Below, piece by piece: positions 29,485 to 38,485 of a stretch of DNA of 64,000 nt. The position numbers and the translations under genes are program-made. Source of the stretch: Legionella quinlivanii (lineage in GTDB: Bacteria > Pseudomonadota > Gammaproteobacteria > Legionellales > Legionellaceae). The notes beneath the pieces were generated by a model, which was not told where the DNA came from, did not search any database, and worked only from the letters and a program-made list of their open reading frames with translations. Position 1 is the stretch's first letter, and every line of letters starts with the position of its first letter. The stretch is from positions 360,422 through 424,421 of the forward strand of contig NZ_MVJN01000002.1 of the NCBI RefSeq assembly GCF_003265995.1. The letters run 5' to 3'.

Positions 29485-29517
29485 AAAAAAAAATCCCGGC
29501 TGCAAGCAGTCGGGATT
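29485..29517 (-). terminator. Terminator of the rpsF-rplI operon
   Basis: Read on the minus strand, AATCCCGACTGC and GCAGCCGGGATT form a stem of 12 pairs including one G-T, followed by nine T residues in a row. It lies 30 bases after the rplI stop and also separates that operon from the convergent ast transcript. Confidence 0.93.
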
Positions 29518-29547
29518 CTAAATAAAAGCGGTGCCTTCTCTGATGGC

Positions 29548-29997
29548 TTATTTTGAAGAAGCGACCTGAACTTGCAGTTTGGCAATCACATCACTATGAA
29601 CGTGAACTTCTACCACAAAGTCACCAATTGAGTGAATAGGACCTTCAGGCATTACGATTTCTCGTTTGCTCACTTCAACTGACTGCGCTTTCAGAGCATC
29701 TCTAATCTCACTGGCGCCTACAGAACCATACAGTTTACCTTCATCGCTTGCCATTGCATTGATAACAACAGTGATATCATTCAGCTTGGCCGCGCGTTGC
29801 TCAGCATTGCTTAATGATTGCTGAGCTTTCTTCTCAAGATCCGCTCTTCTTTGTTCAAAAAGTTCAACGTTTTTTGCTGTAGCAAAAACTGCTTTGCTTT
29901 GTGGAATCAGAAAATTTCTTCCATAACCTGGCTTAACTTTTACTTTGTCACCGAGATTACCCAGATTTCTTACTTTTTCTAATAAAATAACTTCCAT
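29548..29997 (-). CDS. rplI: 50S ribosomal protein L9
   Basis: Large-subunit protein that binds 23S rRNA. The 149 residues begin [20 protein letters not shown] and [14 protein letters not shown], followed by the long connecting helix ([20 protein letters not shown]) and the C-terminal domain with [14 protein letters not shown]. It is the last gene of the rpsF-rpsR operon, just before a strong terminator. Confidence 0.98.
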   Translation of the reverse strand: MEVILLEKVRNLGNLGDKVKVKPGYGRNFLIPQSKAVFATAKNVELFEQRRADLEKKAQQSLSNAEQRAAKLNDITVVINAMASDEGKLYGSVGASEIRDALKAQSVEVSKREIVMPEGPIHSIGDFVVEVHVHSDVIAKLQVQVASSK

Positions 29998-29999
29998 TA

Positions 30000-30911
30000 C
30001 TAAACCCCTTTTGAATTGCTGGCTTTAGAAGCCAGACGCAATCTAAAATTAAACATACTATCGAGAGAACCAAACAATATATAAACCCGTAACATTAAAT
30101 CAGGTCTCATAACAAGCGGTATAAGTAACAGAGCCAGGCTAATGGCACGACCTTTTTTAGGCGTCAGACTGAACATCAGGCAAAGCCCCGCAATCATTAA
30201 ATAGACGCTCAAAACAGGTAAGCAACTTATCGCCGCCAGGTTATTCAGGTATGCACCCACCATTGCAATTCCAAAAAGCCCGACAATCGGACGACTGGCT
30301 CTAAAAGCCATCAATTCTTTTTTGAATCCACCAGGATAAAAAAGAATCGACTGGATATAACGGGCAAACAATAAAGGAGCAAGTGCAGAAATCGCGATAC
30401 AAGCTTCTTTAATACCAAAAAAATAACTGGCGAAAAATGATATATCGCCTGAATTCTCCTTCGGCAGATTTTCGAGTAAATCACTTGAATTCAATTTACT
30501 GAAAATCAGCAGTATGTAGTTATATTCGTTAATAATGTAATCAGGTATGATGCTGCAAGTCAGAGCTATTACCAACAAGGTTACACCCAGCGTTGCCGAA
30601 GCAACCCATTGCCAGCTTGCAGATGCCCTCAATACCATTGCAGCCAAAAAGCAAATTATATTGGTTAGCAAAATGCTAACCGCAATGTATGGTACTGAAT
30701 AACTGGCATTAGCTGCCAGCATGGACGCAACCAGGCTGGTTAATAACAAGCCCACGCCGCTTCTGGCTCCCTGACGTAATGTAATCAGTGCAACAATCAC
30801 CAGAGATAGCCATGAAGCAAACGGCACAAACGGAAGTGCTGCAGCCAAAGAATAGGCAAAGAGTTTATTCTTTAGCAGAAGATTTCCCTGTTTGTACAGT
30901 AATGTGCTCAT
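30000..30911 (-). CDS. DUF2232-like integral membrane protein
   Basis: A 303-residue very hydrophobic protein with about eight predicted membrane spans, for example [18 protein letters not shown] and [13 protein letters not shown] at the start. I use the ATG at 30911 ([10 protein letters not shown]); a TTG two codons upstream is less likely. It sits between rpsR and rplI, where gammaproteobacteria such as Pseudomonas often carry an uncharacterised membrane gene related to YybS/DUF2232. The function is unknown. Confidence 0.75.
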   Translation of the reverse strand: MSTLLYKQGNLLLKNKLFAYSLAAALPFVPFASWLSLVIVALITLRQGARSGVGLLLTSLVASMLAANASYSVPYIAVSILLTNIICFLAAMVLRASASWQWVASATLGVTLLVIALTCSIIPDYIINEYNYILLIFSKLNSSDLLENLPKENSGDISFFASYFFGIKEACIAISALAPLLFARYIQSILFYPGGFKKELMAFRASRPIVGLFGIAMVGAYLNNLAAISCLPVLSVYLMIAGLCLMFSLTPKKGRAISLALLLIPLVMRPDLMLRVYILFGSLDSMFNFRLRLASKASNSKGV

Positions 30912-30924
30912 ACCCAATTAAATC

Positions 30925-31158
30925 TTATTTATGGCTATCGCAATAAGGTAACAAGCCTAAGAAGCGTGCTCGCTTGATTGCCTGCGCCAATTGTCTTTGG
31001 AATCTGGTTTGAGTACCTGTAATTCGGCTAGGCACAATCTTTCCAGTTTCAGTGATATAATTTTTTAACAGATTAATATCTTTATAATCAATTTCGTTTG
31101 AGCCTTCAGAGCTGAAACGGCACATTTTTTTTCTGCGGAAATAGGATGTAGTTGACAT
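30925..31158 (-). CDS. rpsR: 30S ribosomal protein S18
   Basis: Small-subunit protein that pairs with S6. The 77 residues show [20 protein letters not shown] and [20 protein letters not shown], then [10 protein letters not shown], all typical of S18. It lies 11 bases downstream of rpsF. Confidence 0.98.
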   Translation of the reverse strand: MSTTSYFRRKKMCRFSSEGSNEIDYKDINLLKNYITETGKIVPSRITGTQTRFQRQLAQAIKRARFLGLLPYCDSHK

Positions 31159-31169
31159 AGTTTAATTCC

Positions 31170-31508
31170 TTAGGCTGCACGAGTGTCTTTTTCTTTTTTC
31201 ATCTGAACTGATTCAGTAGTGATTGCTTCATCACGTTTGATAACCATGTGACGAATAATTGCATCATTAAACTTGAATGCGTTCAGAAGTTCATTAAGCG
31301 CCGCCTGATTACATTCAATGTTCATTAAAATGTAATGCGCTTTGTGCACTTCAGCAATAGGGTATGCCAATTGTCTGCGGCCCCAGTCTTCTTTGCGGTG
31401 AATAATACCGTTATTATTGGTAACGATACCTTCATAACGCTCGACCATTGCAGGAACTTGTTCACTTTGATCAGGATGAACAAGGAATACGATTTCATAA
31501 TGTCGCAT
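31170..31508 (-). CDS. rpsF: 30S ribosomal protein S6
   Basis: The 112 residues begin [20 protein letters not shown], with [19 protein letters not shown] and [12 protein letters not shown]. The C-terminal tail is charged (KKEKDTRAA). It is the first gene of the rpsF-rpsR-membrane protein-rplI operon; S6:S18 feedback on the leader mRNA is known for the family but was not checked here. Confidence 0.98.
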   Translation of the reverse strand: MRHYEIVFLVHPDQSEQVPAMVERYEGIVTNNNGIIHRKEDWGRRQLAYPIAEVHKAHYILMNIECNQAALNELLNAFKFNDAIIRHMVIKRDEAITTESVQMKKEKDTRAA

Positions 31509-31803
31509 AGTGTATCCTTATGGAAAAAGCCTCTCTTACTGGATGAGGCAAGGTTATAAAAAGCGAGTAAGTTTAACTCATTTTCAAACTCCGGGCAATG
31601 CTCAATTATTTAAGCGCGAAAATCACCAACGTTTGCCGATTAATCTATATACTCATAGCTCACTATAGCAGTATTATGCGCAACTGTGGCATTAACATGG
31701 CTTGTAAAGTTGCTCAAATACCTGGCAGTCCCGGGAAGCAGAACATAGCATTGCTTTTAGGGTGGTATTGATATATAACATACTAAAAAACAAGAGATTT
31801 TAC

Positions 31804-32007
31804 ATGGAAATAATAACCCTTTCATTTGAAGAGCCTTTGGCCGTATCTATCAATGGGGAAATCGTTCAGATTGTTGCGTTCAAAACCCCGGAGCATGGCA
31901 ACATTAAATTTGGAGTTGAAGCCCCGCGCAGTATTAAAGTACATCGTGAAGAAATTCATCAGGCTATTAAGCAAAAAGAGAAAGAAGCCGAACTCGTAAC
32001 TGAATAA
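31804..32007 (+). CDS. CsrA-family paralogue
   Basis: A 67-residue protein from the ATG at 31804, preceded by AAGAGAT; the frame back to 31762 lacks a ribosome site. It ends with the CsrA signature region NIKFGVEAPRSIKVHREEIHQAI, including the VHREEI RNA-binding motif. The N-terminus departs strongly from canonical CsrA: MEIITLSFEEPLAVSING takes the place of MLILTRKVGESI, so the conserved Arg of LTRK is missing. Legionella genomes carry several such paralogues. It lies 3 bases before the PAP2 gene, so they share a transcript. Confidence 0.88.
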   Translation: MEIITLSFEEPLAVSINGEIVQIVAFKTPEHGNIKFGVEAPRSIKVHREEIHQAIKQKEKEAELVTE

Positions 32008-32010
32008 GTA

Positions 32011-32928
32011 ATGCCAACTTCAAAATTCAATCACAGCTGTTTGTTACTACAACTGCTCTTATTATTTTCCTTTGCTTCAATTGCATTTGCTATTAACTGC
32101 TTTTCCTACCAATTTCCAGGTAATAATTATTTCCCTGAAGGATCTGCAGGCATAGGAATTTCCTTATTATTAATGCTTGCTGGTTGCAGGTTGCTGTTAA
32201 ATAAAAATCATCATCTGGTAAAAATACTTCAGGAAATCCTGCTCTTTTATATCATTATGTCGCTCATTGCCTTTACCACTAACGCGGTGCAATTTACCCC
32301 TTTTCCGCCCATTGATCGCTATATTATTGCCTTTGAAAATCAATTAGGTATCTCTCTCCCTGGAATTGTTTCCTGGACGAATCATCACCCCTGGTTTAAA
32401 AATATACTGGGTCTTTGCTACGATACCTTACCCTATCAACTGGGTTTTTTACCCCTCCTGGTTATTGCTGCCGGGCAGTTTGAAAAAATCAGACGTTTTT
32501 TTAGCTTGCTGTTGATTAGTTCATTGATTGGATTTGCAATCTATTATTTTTTTCCCACGGTTGCACCGGCTGCTATGTATCAAACAGATGAATTTGCCAT
32601 TGAGCAACTGGCAACTGGTATTAAATTTAATCAGCTGCATCAGCACATACCCCCAGATACCATTCAGGGCGGAATGGTTGCATTTCCTTCTTTTCACACA
32701 TTCTGGGCCTGGTATTGCCTGGAATTGATGTGCGGTTGGCCCATCGCTTTTAGCTTACTGCTAATTATTAATACACTTTTGATTTTAAGCTGCGTACTGC
32801 TGGGATGGCATTATCCACTGGATATTCTGGGAGCTTTTTTAATTATCTGGCTGTCAGATTATCTTTATACCCGTTGTAATAAATATTTACCCTCTTTACT
32901 GCACAGCATTTTCCCCAATTGTAAATGA
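32011..32928 (+). CDS. PAP2/inositolphosphotransferase-like membrane enzyme
   Basis: A 305-residue protein with six or seven membrane segments. The PAP2 phosphatase motifs are visible late: FPSFHTFWAWYCLEL (SxxH-type) and LGWHYPLDILGAFL (the SRxxxxxHxxxD-type His/Asp), while the N-terminal KxxxxxxRP motif is not evident. This pattern fits the PAP2_3/inositol phosphorylceramide synthase-like group. The substrate is unknown, presumably a lipid phosphate. It is translated just after the csrA-like gene. Confidence 0.75.
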   Translation: MPTSKFNHSCLLLQLLLLFSFASIAFAINCFSYQFPGNNYFPEGSAGIGISLLLMLAGCRLLLNKNHHLVKILQEILLFYIIMSLIAFTTNAVQFTPFPPIDRYIIAFENQLGISLPGIVSWTNHHPWFKNILGLCYDTLPYQLGFLPLLVIAAGQFEKIRRFFSLLLISSLIGFAIYYFFPTVAPAAMYQTDEFAIEQLATGIKFNQLHQHIPPDTIQGGMVAFPSFHTFWAWYCLELMCGWPIAFSLLLIINTLLILSCVLLGWHYPLDILGAFLIIWLSDYLYTRCNKYLPSLLHSIFPNCK

Positions 32929-32968
32929 AACATTTATAGCAGGCCTGTTTCTGCGAATTGACAAACTA

Positions 32969-33068
32969 ACTGCCATTAAGTTAAGCAAGCTCTGTTATGC
33001 ATGTAGCAACTGTCTTGAATTAAAAATTCAAGACAGTTGCTACAATAATTCCTTAACTTAATGGCAGT
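32969..33068. mobile_element. Short inverted-repeat element, copy A (variant interior)
   Basis: Ends are ACTGCCATTAAGTTAAG on the left and CTTAACTTAATGGCAGT on the right, the same termini as copies at 38119 and 54818. The interior is different and shorter: a perfect 19-bp stem starting GTAGCAACTGTCTTGAATT with an AAA loop at 33003-33043. It lies between convergent genes and may serve as a transcript end. Confidence 0.8.
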
Positions 33069-33078
33069 GCTTGCCGAA

Positions 33079-33951
33079 CTAACCAGCGATCTTCCTTGGA
33101 ATACCTGTTGGCCGTAAGCCCTCCTCTTGCACCTGGCTTTTATTCCATGAGGGCAAGGCATATTTACTAAGCGCTGCGCCCAATTGTTTGGGCAGATTAA
33201 TACTTTGCTCAAGCGGAGTGTGCACTTCTATATAGAGAGCATTATTAAGCCGGCCTACTTTGACGGGTTCATTAATTACCCGTACTGATGTTCCTACTGC
33301 AACCATATCAAAAAGTACTTCAATGTCTTCAGGAAGCATTCGGATACACCCCGCACTTACCCTGGAGCCAACGCCATCACGTCGATTAGTGCCGTGGATA
33401 AGATACGTTGGCCACCCTAAACGAAAAACGTGACGTCCCAGGGGATTGCCAGCTCCAGGAGGGAATTCATTAGGTATTGGTGTACCATGTTTTGCAGCTT
33501 CTGCCCTGACGTTCGCTGTAGGCCGCCATATTGGATCATGCTCCTTGCTGGTAACCCGGGTTTGACCTACAGGAGTATTCCAGCCTTCACGTCCAATACC
33601 CACAGGCATGGTTATGACGACATTATCATTGGGCGGGAAATAATATAAACGATACTCTGACAAATTAATTACCAATCCACTGCGTGGACCTGAAGGCAGA
33701 ATGTATTGGCTCGGGATAATCAGTCGGGTTTGAGGCGGTAAGGGCCGAGTTGGATCAACACCCGGGTTGGCATTCAGCATTTCATAATATCCAACATCAT
33801 GACGAATACCTACTTCACTCAGGGTTTCTCCAATCTGGGGATTCTCGTACTCGATTTTTCCGACCACATCACCTTCTGCAGGTAATACAAAAGTTTCAGC
33901 CTGGACAAAAAATGCCTTGGTTATGAATAATAGAAAAACAGCTAAACGCAT
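33079..33951 (-). CDS. LysM-containing L,D-transpeptidase (ErfK/YbiS type)
   Basis: A 290-residue exported enzyme. The start at 33951 gives a clear signal peptide (MRLAVFLLFITKAFFVQAE); the frame to 33990 only adds 13 residues before it. A LysM-like segment (ETLSEVGIRHDVGYYEMLNA) precedes the YkuD domain (LVINLSEYRLYYF onward), with the catalytic stretch HGTNRRDGVGSRVSAGCIRM containing His and the nucleophile Cys. The family attaches Braun-type lipoprotein or makes 3-3 cross-links. Confidence 0.93.
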   Translation of the reverse strand: MRLAVFLLFITKAFFVQAETFVLPAEGDVVGKIEYENPQIGETLSEVGIRHDVGYYEMLNANPGVDPTRPLPPQTRLIIPSQYILPSGPRSGLVINLSEYRLYYFPPNDNVVITMPVGIGREGWNTPVGQTRVTSKEHDPIWRPTANVRAEAAKHGTPIPNEFPPGAGNPLGRHVFRLGWPTYLIHGTNRRDGVGSRVSAGCIRMLPEDIEVLFDMVAVGTSVRVINEPVKVGRLNNALYIEVHTPLEQSINLPKQLGAALSKYALPSWNKSQVQEEGLRPTGIPRKIAG

Positions 33952-34002
33952 AGTATTTATTCTCGGAAATGGCAGGATTACTCCTGCCATTAAATTTGGA
34001 AT

Positions 34003-36021
34003 TTACAAACTGCCATCGACCTTGAATCGCTCGCCGTATTGAGTTTGTAAAGTGCTGAAAAGCTGGCTTAGCTTATCGCGGCCAAAATCTTTCGCGTAAT
34101 TCATAGGACCGCCACGGAATGGAGCAAATCCAGCAGCAAAGATCATTGCACCATCAAGTAAATCACTGTCAGCAACAACTCCTTCACGTAAACAGGCAGC
34201 TGACTCATTGACCATTCTCAAAATTAAGCGATTAGCGATATCTTTTTCAGTTTTGGCCTGGACTTTCTTTTTAACAGGCTTGCCATTTTTATAGACATAA
34301 AAGCCCTCGCCTGTCTTGCGGCCTAACTTCCCATTTTTGACCATATCACGCAATTTCTGAGGAACAGTTCCACCATAATGCCTGGTCAGATTCTCAGCCA
34401 CGGCCAGACATACATCCATTCCTACTGTATCAGCAAGCTCAACTGGCCCCATAAACATCCCGAATGCTTCGGCAGCTTCATCGATAGCTTCTCCCGAATA
34501 ACCCTCTTCCAGTAATTGAACGCATTCCATCAAATAAGGCATGAGGACGCGATTAACCAGAAAACCTGGACTTGATTTCACGGGTAATGGAAGACGTCCG
34601 ATTTGATTTACAAAGGCACAGGATTTATCACGAACCTCTTTCAGCGTCTTATTGCTGCTAACAACTTCCACCAGTTCCATTCTCGCAACAGGATTGAAAT
34701 AATGAATACCCACGAGTCGCTCGGGATGTTTCATAACCTGACTAATTTCATCCAAAGGAATACTGGAAGTGTTGGTTGCAATGATAGCGTCTGCTCTGGC
34801 TTCTTCTTCCAGCTTTTTCATGATCTGCTGCTTTACTTCAAGATTCTCGAACACAGCTTCAATAATCACATCAGCTCGAGCTACACCAAAGCCCTCCGGA
34901 TCAGCAATCAGCCGATCCATCGCCGCCTGAATTAATCGGGGTTTTTTCAGTTTTTTCTTATACAGTGTATGGGCACGGCCTATTGCAGGTGCGATTTTGT
35001 CATAATTCTGATCCTGCAGAGTAACCTTTAATCCTTTTAGAGCACACCAGGCAGCAATGTCCCCGCCCATAACACCAGCTCCAATTACATGCACATGCCT
35101 GGCCTTAAAGTCGCTGTGTTTGGCAAAAGCCTTCATGCGTTCGCGTAAAAGAAAGGCCCGAATCAAATTACTGGCTGTATTACTCTGAGTAATCAGTTTT
35201 TCCACAGAATCAGCCTCTTTCAGATAAGCCCTCTCACCGGCGCCCCCTTCTTTTTCCCACAGATCAATAATGGCATAGGGTGCTGGATAATGTTGCTTTC
35301 TTACACGCTTGGAAACCTGATAGCGAAGAACAGGAGCTATAATTGCTCTCATCCATCCCATGTTAGTAATCGATTGTAAAAACCGGGGTTTATGTTTGGC
35401 TGGTTTATTTCTGATGAAATAGATGGCTGCTCTTCTCAATTGTCTTTCAGGAACGACATCATCGACAAAACCAATTTGTTTTGCTGTTTTTGCAGAAACA
35501 GGCGCACCGGTTAGAATAACTCTGGATAAGGCATCGAAACCACCTACCAGCCGCGGCAAACGAACCGTTCCTCCCCAGCCTGGGTGAATTCCAAGCATGA
35601 CCTCTGGCAACCCAAGCCGAGTGCCCTCGTCATCGCTTGCAATACGATAATCACAGGCCAGTGCCAGCTCTAATCCGCCGCCCATGCAAAATCCATCGAT
35701 CATGGCCACCGTTGGTATTTTAAGGGATTCAAGCCGAGAGAAGACTGTTTGTCCTTTTCTTAGGAAGTTAACTGCTTCTTCCGGGGTCTTAAATTGAGAA
35801 AACGCATTAATATCAGCCCCTGCAATAAATCCTTTACTCTTTGCTGAATAAATGACCAGACCTGCAAGGTCGGCTTGTTTAGCAACGTCCTGAAGAATGA
35901 TATTTAACTCATCCAACACTTCCTGATTAATAGAGTTGACCGCCGCATCGTTCCTGTTAATTCCAAGCCACAGTATACGATCTGTATCAGTATCGATTTC
36001 CCAATGATTGTAATTAGTCAT
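34003..36021 (-). CDS. Fatty-acid oxidation multifunctional subunit alpha (FadB/FadJ type)
   Basis: A 672-residue protein with N-terminal enoyl-CoA hydratase (KGFIAGADINAFSQF, DGFCMGGGLELALACDYRIA, GIHPGWGGTVRLPRLVG) and C-terminal 3-hydroxyacyl-CoA dehydrogenase beginning near residue 310 (HVIGAGVMGGDIAAWCA), with the catalytic His in LVGIHYFNPVARMELVEVV and SPGFLVNRVLMPYL. It works with the thiolase encoded immediately upstream, sharing a TAATG junction. FadB versus FadJ cannot be settled by eye. Confidence 0.93.
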   Translation of the reverse strand: MTNYNHWEIDTDTDRILWLGINRNDAAVNSINQEVLDELNIILQDVAKQADLAGLVIYSAKSKGFIAGADINAFSQFKTPEEAVNFLRKGQTVFSRLESLKIPTVAMIDGFCMGGGLELALACDYRIASDDEGTRLGLPEVMLGIHPGWGGTVRLPRLVGGFDALSRVILTGAPVSAKTAKQIGFVDDVVPERQLRRAAIYFIRNKPAKHKPRFLQSITNMGWMRAIIAPVLRYQVSKRVRKQHYPAPYAIIDLWEKEGGAGERAYLKEADSVEKLITQSNTASNLIRAFLLRERMKAFAKHSDFKARHVHVIGAGVMGGDIAAWCALKGLKVTLQDQNYDKIAPAIGRAHTLYKKKLKKPRLIQAAMDRLIADPEGFGVARADVIIEAVFENLEVKQQIMKKLEEEARADAIIATNTSSIPLDEISQVMKHPERLVGIHYFNPVARMELVEVVSSNKTLKEVRDKSCAFVNQIGRLPLPVKSSPGFLVNRVLMPYLMECVQLLEEGYSGEAIDEAAEAFGMFMGPVELADTVGMDVCLAVAENLTRHYGGTVPQKLRDMVKNGKLGRKTGEGFYVYKNGKPVKKKVQAKTEKDIANRLILRMVNESAACLREGVVADSDLLDGAMIFAAGFAPFRGGPMNYAKDFGRDKLSQLFSTLQTQYGERFKVDGSL

Positions 36022-37334
36022 TATCCTTTCACCTCTGTAACCCGTTCCAAATACATTGCGCCTCCCTGTCCACCTCCAATACAGATTGCCGCCATTCCTT
36101 TTTTGCCATTTGTATGTTTCAGGGATTGCAAAACATGCAGTACTATTCTTGCTCCACTAGCCCCAATAGGATGACCAGCAGCGATTGCCCCGCCATCCTG
36201 ATTTAACCGGTCAAGTGAAGGCGCCCCCATTGGTTCCGTCAAACCTAACTGATTCTGGCAGTACTCCTTATCGTCCCAGGCAGCCAGACATCCAAGAACC
36301 TGGGCAGCAAATGCCTCATTAATTTCCCAGCAATCAAGCTCTGACGGTTTCACATGCTGTCTTTCCATAATAGGAGTTGCTGCATGGACAGGTCCAAGCC
36401 CCATTTGAGAAGGATCAAGAGCGGACCATTGCGAATCCACGATTTTACCCAAAACAGGTAATTTATATTTTTTAACTGCGTCGGCACTAGCCAGAATCAA
36501 GAGGCAGGCGCCATCGGTAATCTGGGAGCTGTTTCCCGCAGTTACCATCCCGTATTTCTTATCAAAAAAGGGCTTAAGCTGGCCTAATTTTTCTACCGTA
36601 GAATCTGGTCGAATTCCATCATCCTGAGTATAAATTCTACCCTTGCTGTCGATAATCGGCACCACTTCTTCCATGCGATTTTCGGCATAAGCCTGAGCCA
36701 GGCGTTTATGGCTATTTGCTGCAAATGTATCCATTTGCTCACGGGTCAGATTAAAACGATAGGCCACTTTCTCAGCAGTTTGCCCCATATTTAATCCAAC
36801 AATAGGATCAGTCAGGCCTCTGAGCAAAGCGATTACTGGCGCAAGAAAAGCAGGCCGAAATTGCGTAGCAAGAGCGAATCGCTGACCAACGCTTTTAGCG
36901 GCAAACCATTTCCCAAGCCAGGATGCCATTTTTTGATTAAAAAGCAGCGGAGCATGACTCATCGCATCCGTACCCCCTGCAAGCACCAGGTTGCTGCGCC
37001 CAGAAGCAATTTGCATGGCGGCATTATCGAGAGCCTGCATCCCGGAAGCGCAGTTTCTCATCACGGTAAAGGCAGGAACCTTATCACCGCAACCCAGGCG
37101 TAAGGCCACTACGCGGGCAATATTGGCTTCATCTGGCCCAGGCATTGCAGAGCCAATAATGACTTCATCCAGATCAGAGGGTAAAAAAGGCTGCCGGTTT
37201 AAGAGTGGTAAGCCTGCAGCTACCGCTAAATCCGAACCAGTAAAAGGACCCACATCTTTTGCTTTCAAGAAAGGCGTCCTCAGTCCGTCCACGACATACA
37301 CATCGCGGCCGCTTAAATTAGACTTGTGTTTCAT
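36021..37334 (-). CDS. Acetyl-CoA acyltransferase (FadA/FadI thiolase)
   Basis: A 437-residue thiolase, the beta subunit of a beta-oxidation complex. The nucleophile Cys is near residue 93 in MRNCASGMQALDNA; NEAFAAQVLG, GGAIAAGHPIGASGARIVLH and the C-terminal Cys in AAICIGGGQGGAMYLER complete the active site. The length is longer than FadA (about 390) and closer to FadI. Its stop overlaps the ATG of the alpha subunit gene by one base. Confidence 0.93.
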   Translation of the reverse strand: MKHKSNLSGRDVYVVDGLRTPFLKAKDVGPFTGSDLAVAAGLPLLNRQPFLPSDLDEVIIGSAMPGPDEANIARVVALRLGCGDKVPAFTVMRNCASGMQALDNAAMQIASGRSNLVLAGGTDAMSHAPLLFNQKMASWLGKWFAAKSVGQRFALATQFRPAFLAPVIALLRGLTDPIVGLNMGQTAEKVAYRFNLTREQMDTFAANSHKRLAQAYAENRMEEVVPIIDSKGRIYTQDDGIRPDSTVEKLGQLKPFFDKKYGMVTAGNSSQITDGACLLILASADAVKKYKLPVLGKIVDSQWSALDPSQMGLGPVHAATPIMERQHVKPSELDCWEINEAFAAQVLGCLAAWDDKEYCQNQLGLTEPMGAPSLDRLNQDGGAIAAGHPIGASGARIVLHVLQSLKHTNGKKGMAAICIGGGQGGAMYLERVTEVKG

Positions 37335-37517
37335 TCGTCCTCCTGATATCTGCCAACCATGTTTGTTGACATAAATAGAGATTATCCCGTCACATATAAG
37401 GCTTGTGAGTATTCAGCATTTTGAATAGTTCAGTATATATCAAAGATACCAGCTATTAAAATTTTTGGAAATTATGTTATTGAATTTCAGATAACTTTAT
37501 TTCTTTCACATTAAGTG

Positions 37518-37545
37518 TTGACCTCCACAAAATTCCTGCTATACT
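37518..37545 (+). promoter_or_regulatory. Sigma-70 promoter of the tRNA pair
   Basis: TTGACC (37518-37523) and TATACT (37540-37545) are 16 bases apart, and tRNA-Ser starts 15 bases after the -10 box. Confidence 0.75.
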
Positions 37546-37560
37546 TCGCAACCATTGACC

Positions 37561-37651
37561 GGAGAGATGGCCGAGTGGTCGAAGGCGCTCCCCTGCTAAG
37601 GGAGTATGGGACAAAATCCCATCGAGGGTTCGAATCCCTCTCTCTCCGCCA
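37561..37651 (+). tRNA. tRNA-Ser (GCU)
   Basis: Acceptor arms GGAGAGA and TCTCTCC pair fully, the discriminator is G and CCA is encoded. The anticodon loop is CTGCTAA (anticodon GCU, reading AGC/AGU), with stem CTCCC/GGGAG. A long variable arm (TATGGGACAAAATCCCATC) typical of serine tRNAs and the T-loop GGTTCGAATCC follow. Confidence 0.97.
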
Positions 37652-37659
37652 AGAACAAC

Positions 37660-37736
37660 GCGCCCGTAGCTCAGTTGGATAGAGTATCTGGCTACGAACC
37701 AGGGGGTCGGAGGTTCGAATCCTTCCGGGCGCGCCA
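37660..37736 (+). tRNA. tRNA-Arg (ACG)
   Basis: GCGCCCG pairs with CGGGCGC, discriminator G, encoded CCA. The anticodon loop CTACGAA gives ACG, read as ICG after deamination. D-loop TAGCTCAGTTGGATAGAG and T-loop GGTTCGAATCC are standard. It begins 8 bases after tRNA-Ser, so both are made from one precursor. Confidence 0.97.
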
Positions 37737-38118
37737 TTTCCCAGTAAAAATCAAAACAATAATAATCACTCCGAAATACAATAAAAAATCCCAACTGTCT
37801 TTGGCCCGGAAGGGTTTGAACCGAATGAGGTTCGACAAAATGCGAAGCGAAGAGCGCAAAGCGCGGCGAAGCATTTTGGACGCGCTTCAGCGCGCCCCGG
37901 AGGGGTGAGGAAGGAACGCAGTGACTGACGAATCTATCCTTCCCGGAGCCAGCACGATTCTAGCTGCGAACAAAAGCACCCTGCCTTATCAAGAAATCTC
38001 TCTTTTACTCGACCATCCAATGGATACCCCGGACAAGCCGCAACAGGTCAACCTCCACGCCCATAGCCGCCAGGCTAAGAATATCTGATCCTCTCCATCG
38101 CGCAGCTGGGGTTAGGGT
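37737..38118. other. Gene-free repeat debris downstream of the tRNA pair
   Basis: No gene is supported here. At 37803-37820, GGCCCGGAAGGGTTTGAACC resembles the reverse complement of the tRNA-Arg 3' end, and at about 37931-37952 CTATCCTTCCCGGAGCCA resembles that end in direct orientation; the two enclose a GC-rich AAGCG/GCGC stretch. At about 38030-38045 a degraded piece of the GIY-YIG unit repeat is seen (TGGATACC, CCGGACAAGCCGC). This looks like a tRNA-side integration scar with several insertion remnants. Confidence 0.45.
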
Positions 38119-38266
38119 CACTGACATTAAGTTAAGGAATTATGTCATTCCCGCGAAAGGCGGGAATCCATTCCTCAGTCGGCATTGTAACTAGCTCAGA
38201 GATGGATCCCCGCCTTTCGCGGGGATGACAGTTTAATATACAGTTGGGCTTAACTTAATGGCAGTG
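38119..38266. mobile_element. Short inverted-repeat element, copy B
   Basis: Termini are CACTGACATTAAGTTAAG and CTTAACTTAATGGCAGTG. The interior carries TGTCATTCCCGCGAAAGGCG, then GGAATCCATTCC, and a second hairpin ATCCCCGCC/GGCGGGAAT-like arm ending GCGGGGATGACAG. It is colinear with copy C at 54818 over almost all its length. No coding capacity, so it would need a transposase in trans. It is inserted among GGGTTAGGGTGAGGG repeat words. Confidence 0.8.
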
Positions 38267-38485
38267 AGGGTTAGGGTGAGGGGGCTATAAACAAGGTCGC
38301 GTAGCGATTCATTAATCATATTTCTGTGGTTATGGTTTATTGCCACAATAAGATGGAATCACTAACGTGATAAATTTTTCACCCCCCTCACCCTACCCTC
38401 TCCCCCAAGCTGCGCGCGGGGGAGAGGGGATAACATTACTTCTTAGCCTGACGGCTATGACCTCCACGCCCGGAAGGGTGCTTGA
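38267..38485. repeat. CCCTCACCCTA / GGGTGAGGG repeat words
   Basis: GGGTTAGGGTGAGGGGGC near 38269 and CCCCCTCACCCTACCCTCTC near 38384, followed by a CTCCCCC/GGGGGAG hairpin around AAGCTGCGCGC, make partly inverted pairs. They resemble those after mltD at 13300-13406. No gene is visible in this stretch. Confidence 0.45.

Noticed and set aside
37477..37794. 105-codon minus-strand frame with GFEPPTPWFVARYSIQLSYGR-like text
   Set aside because: It is antisense to the two tRNA genes; this is a well-known false protein produced by translating tRNA complements.
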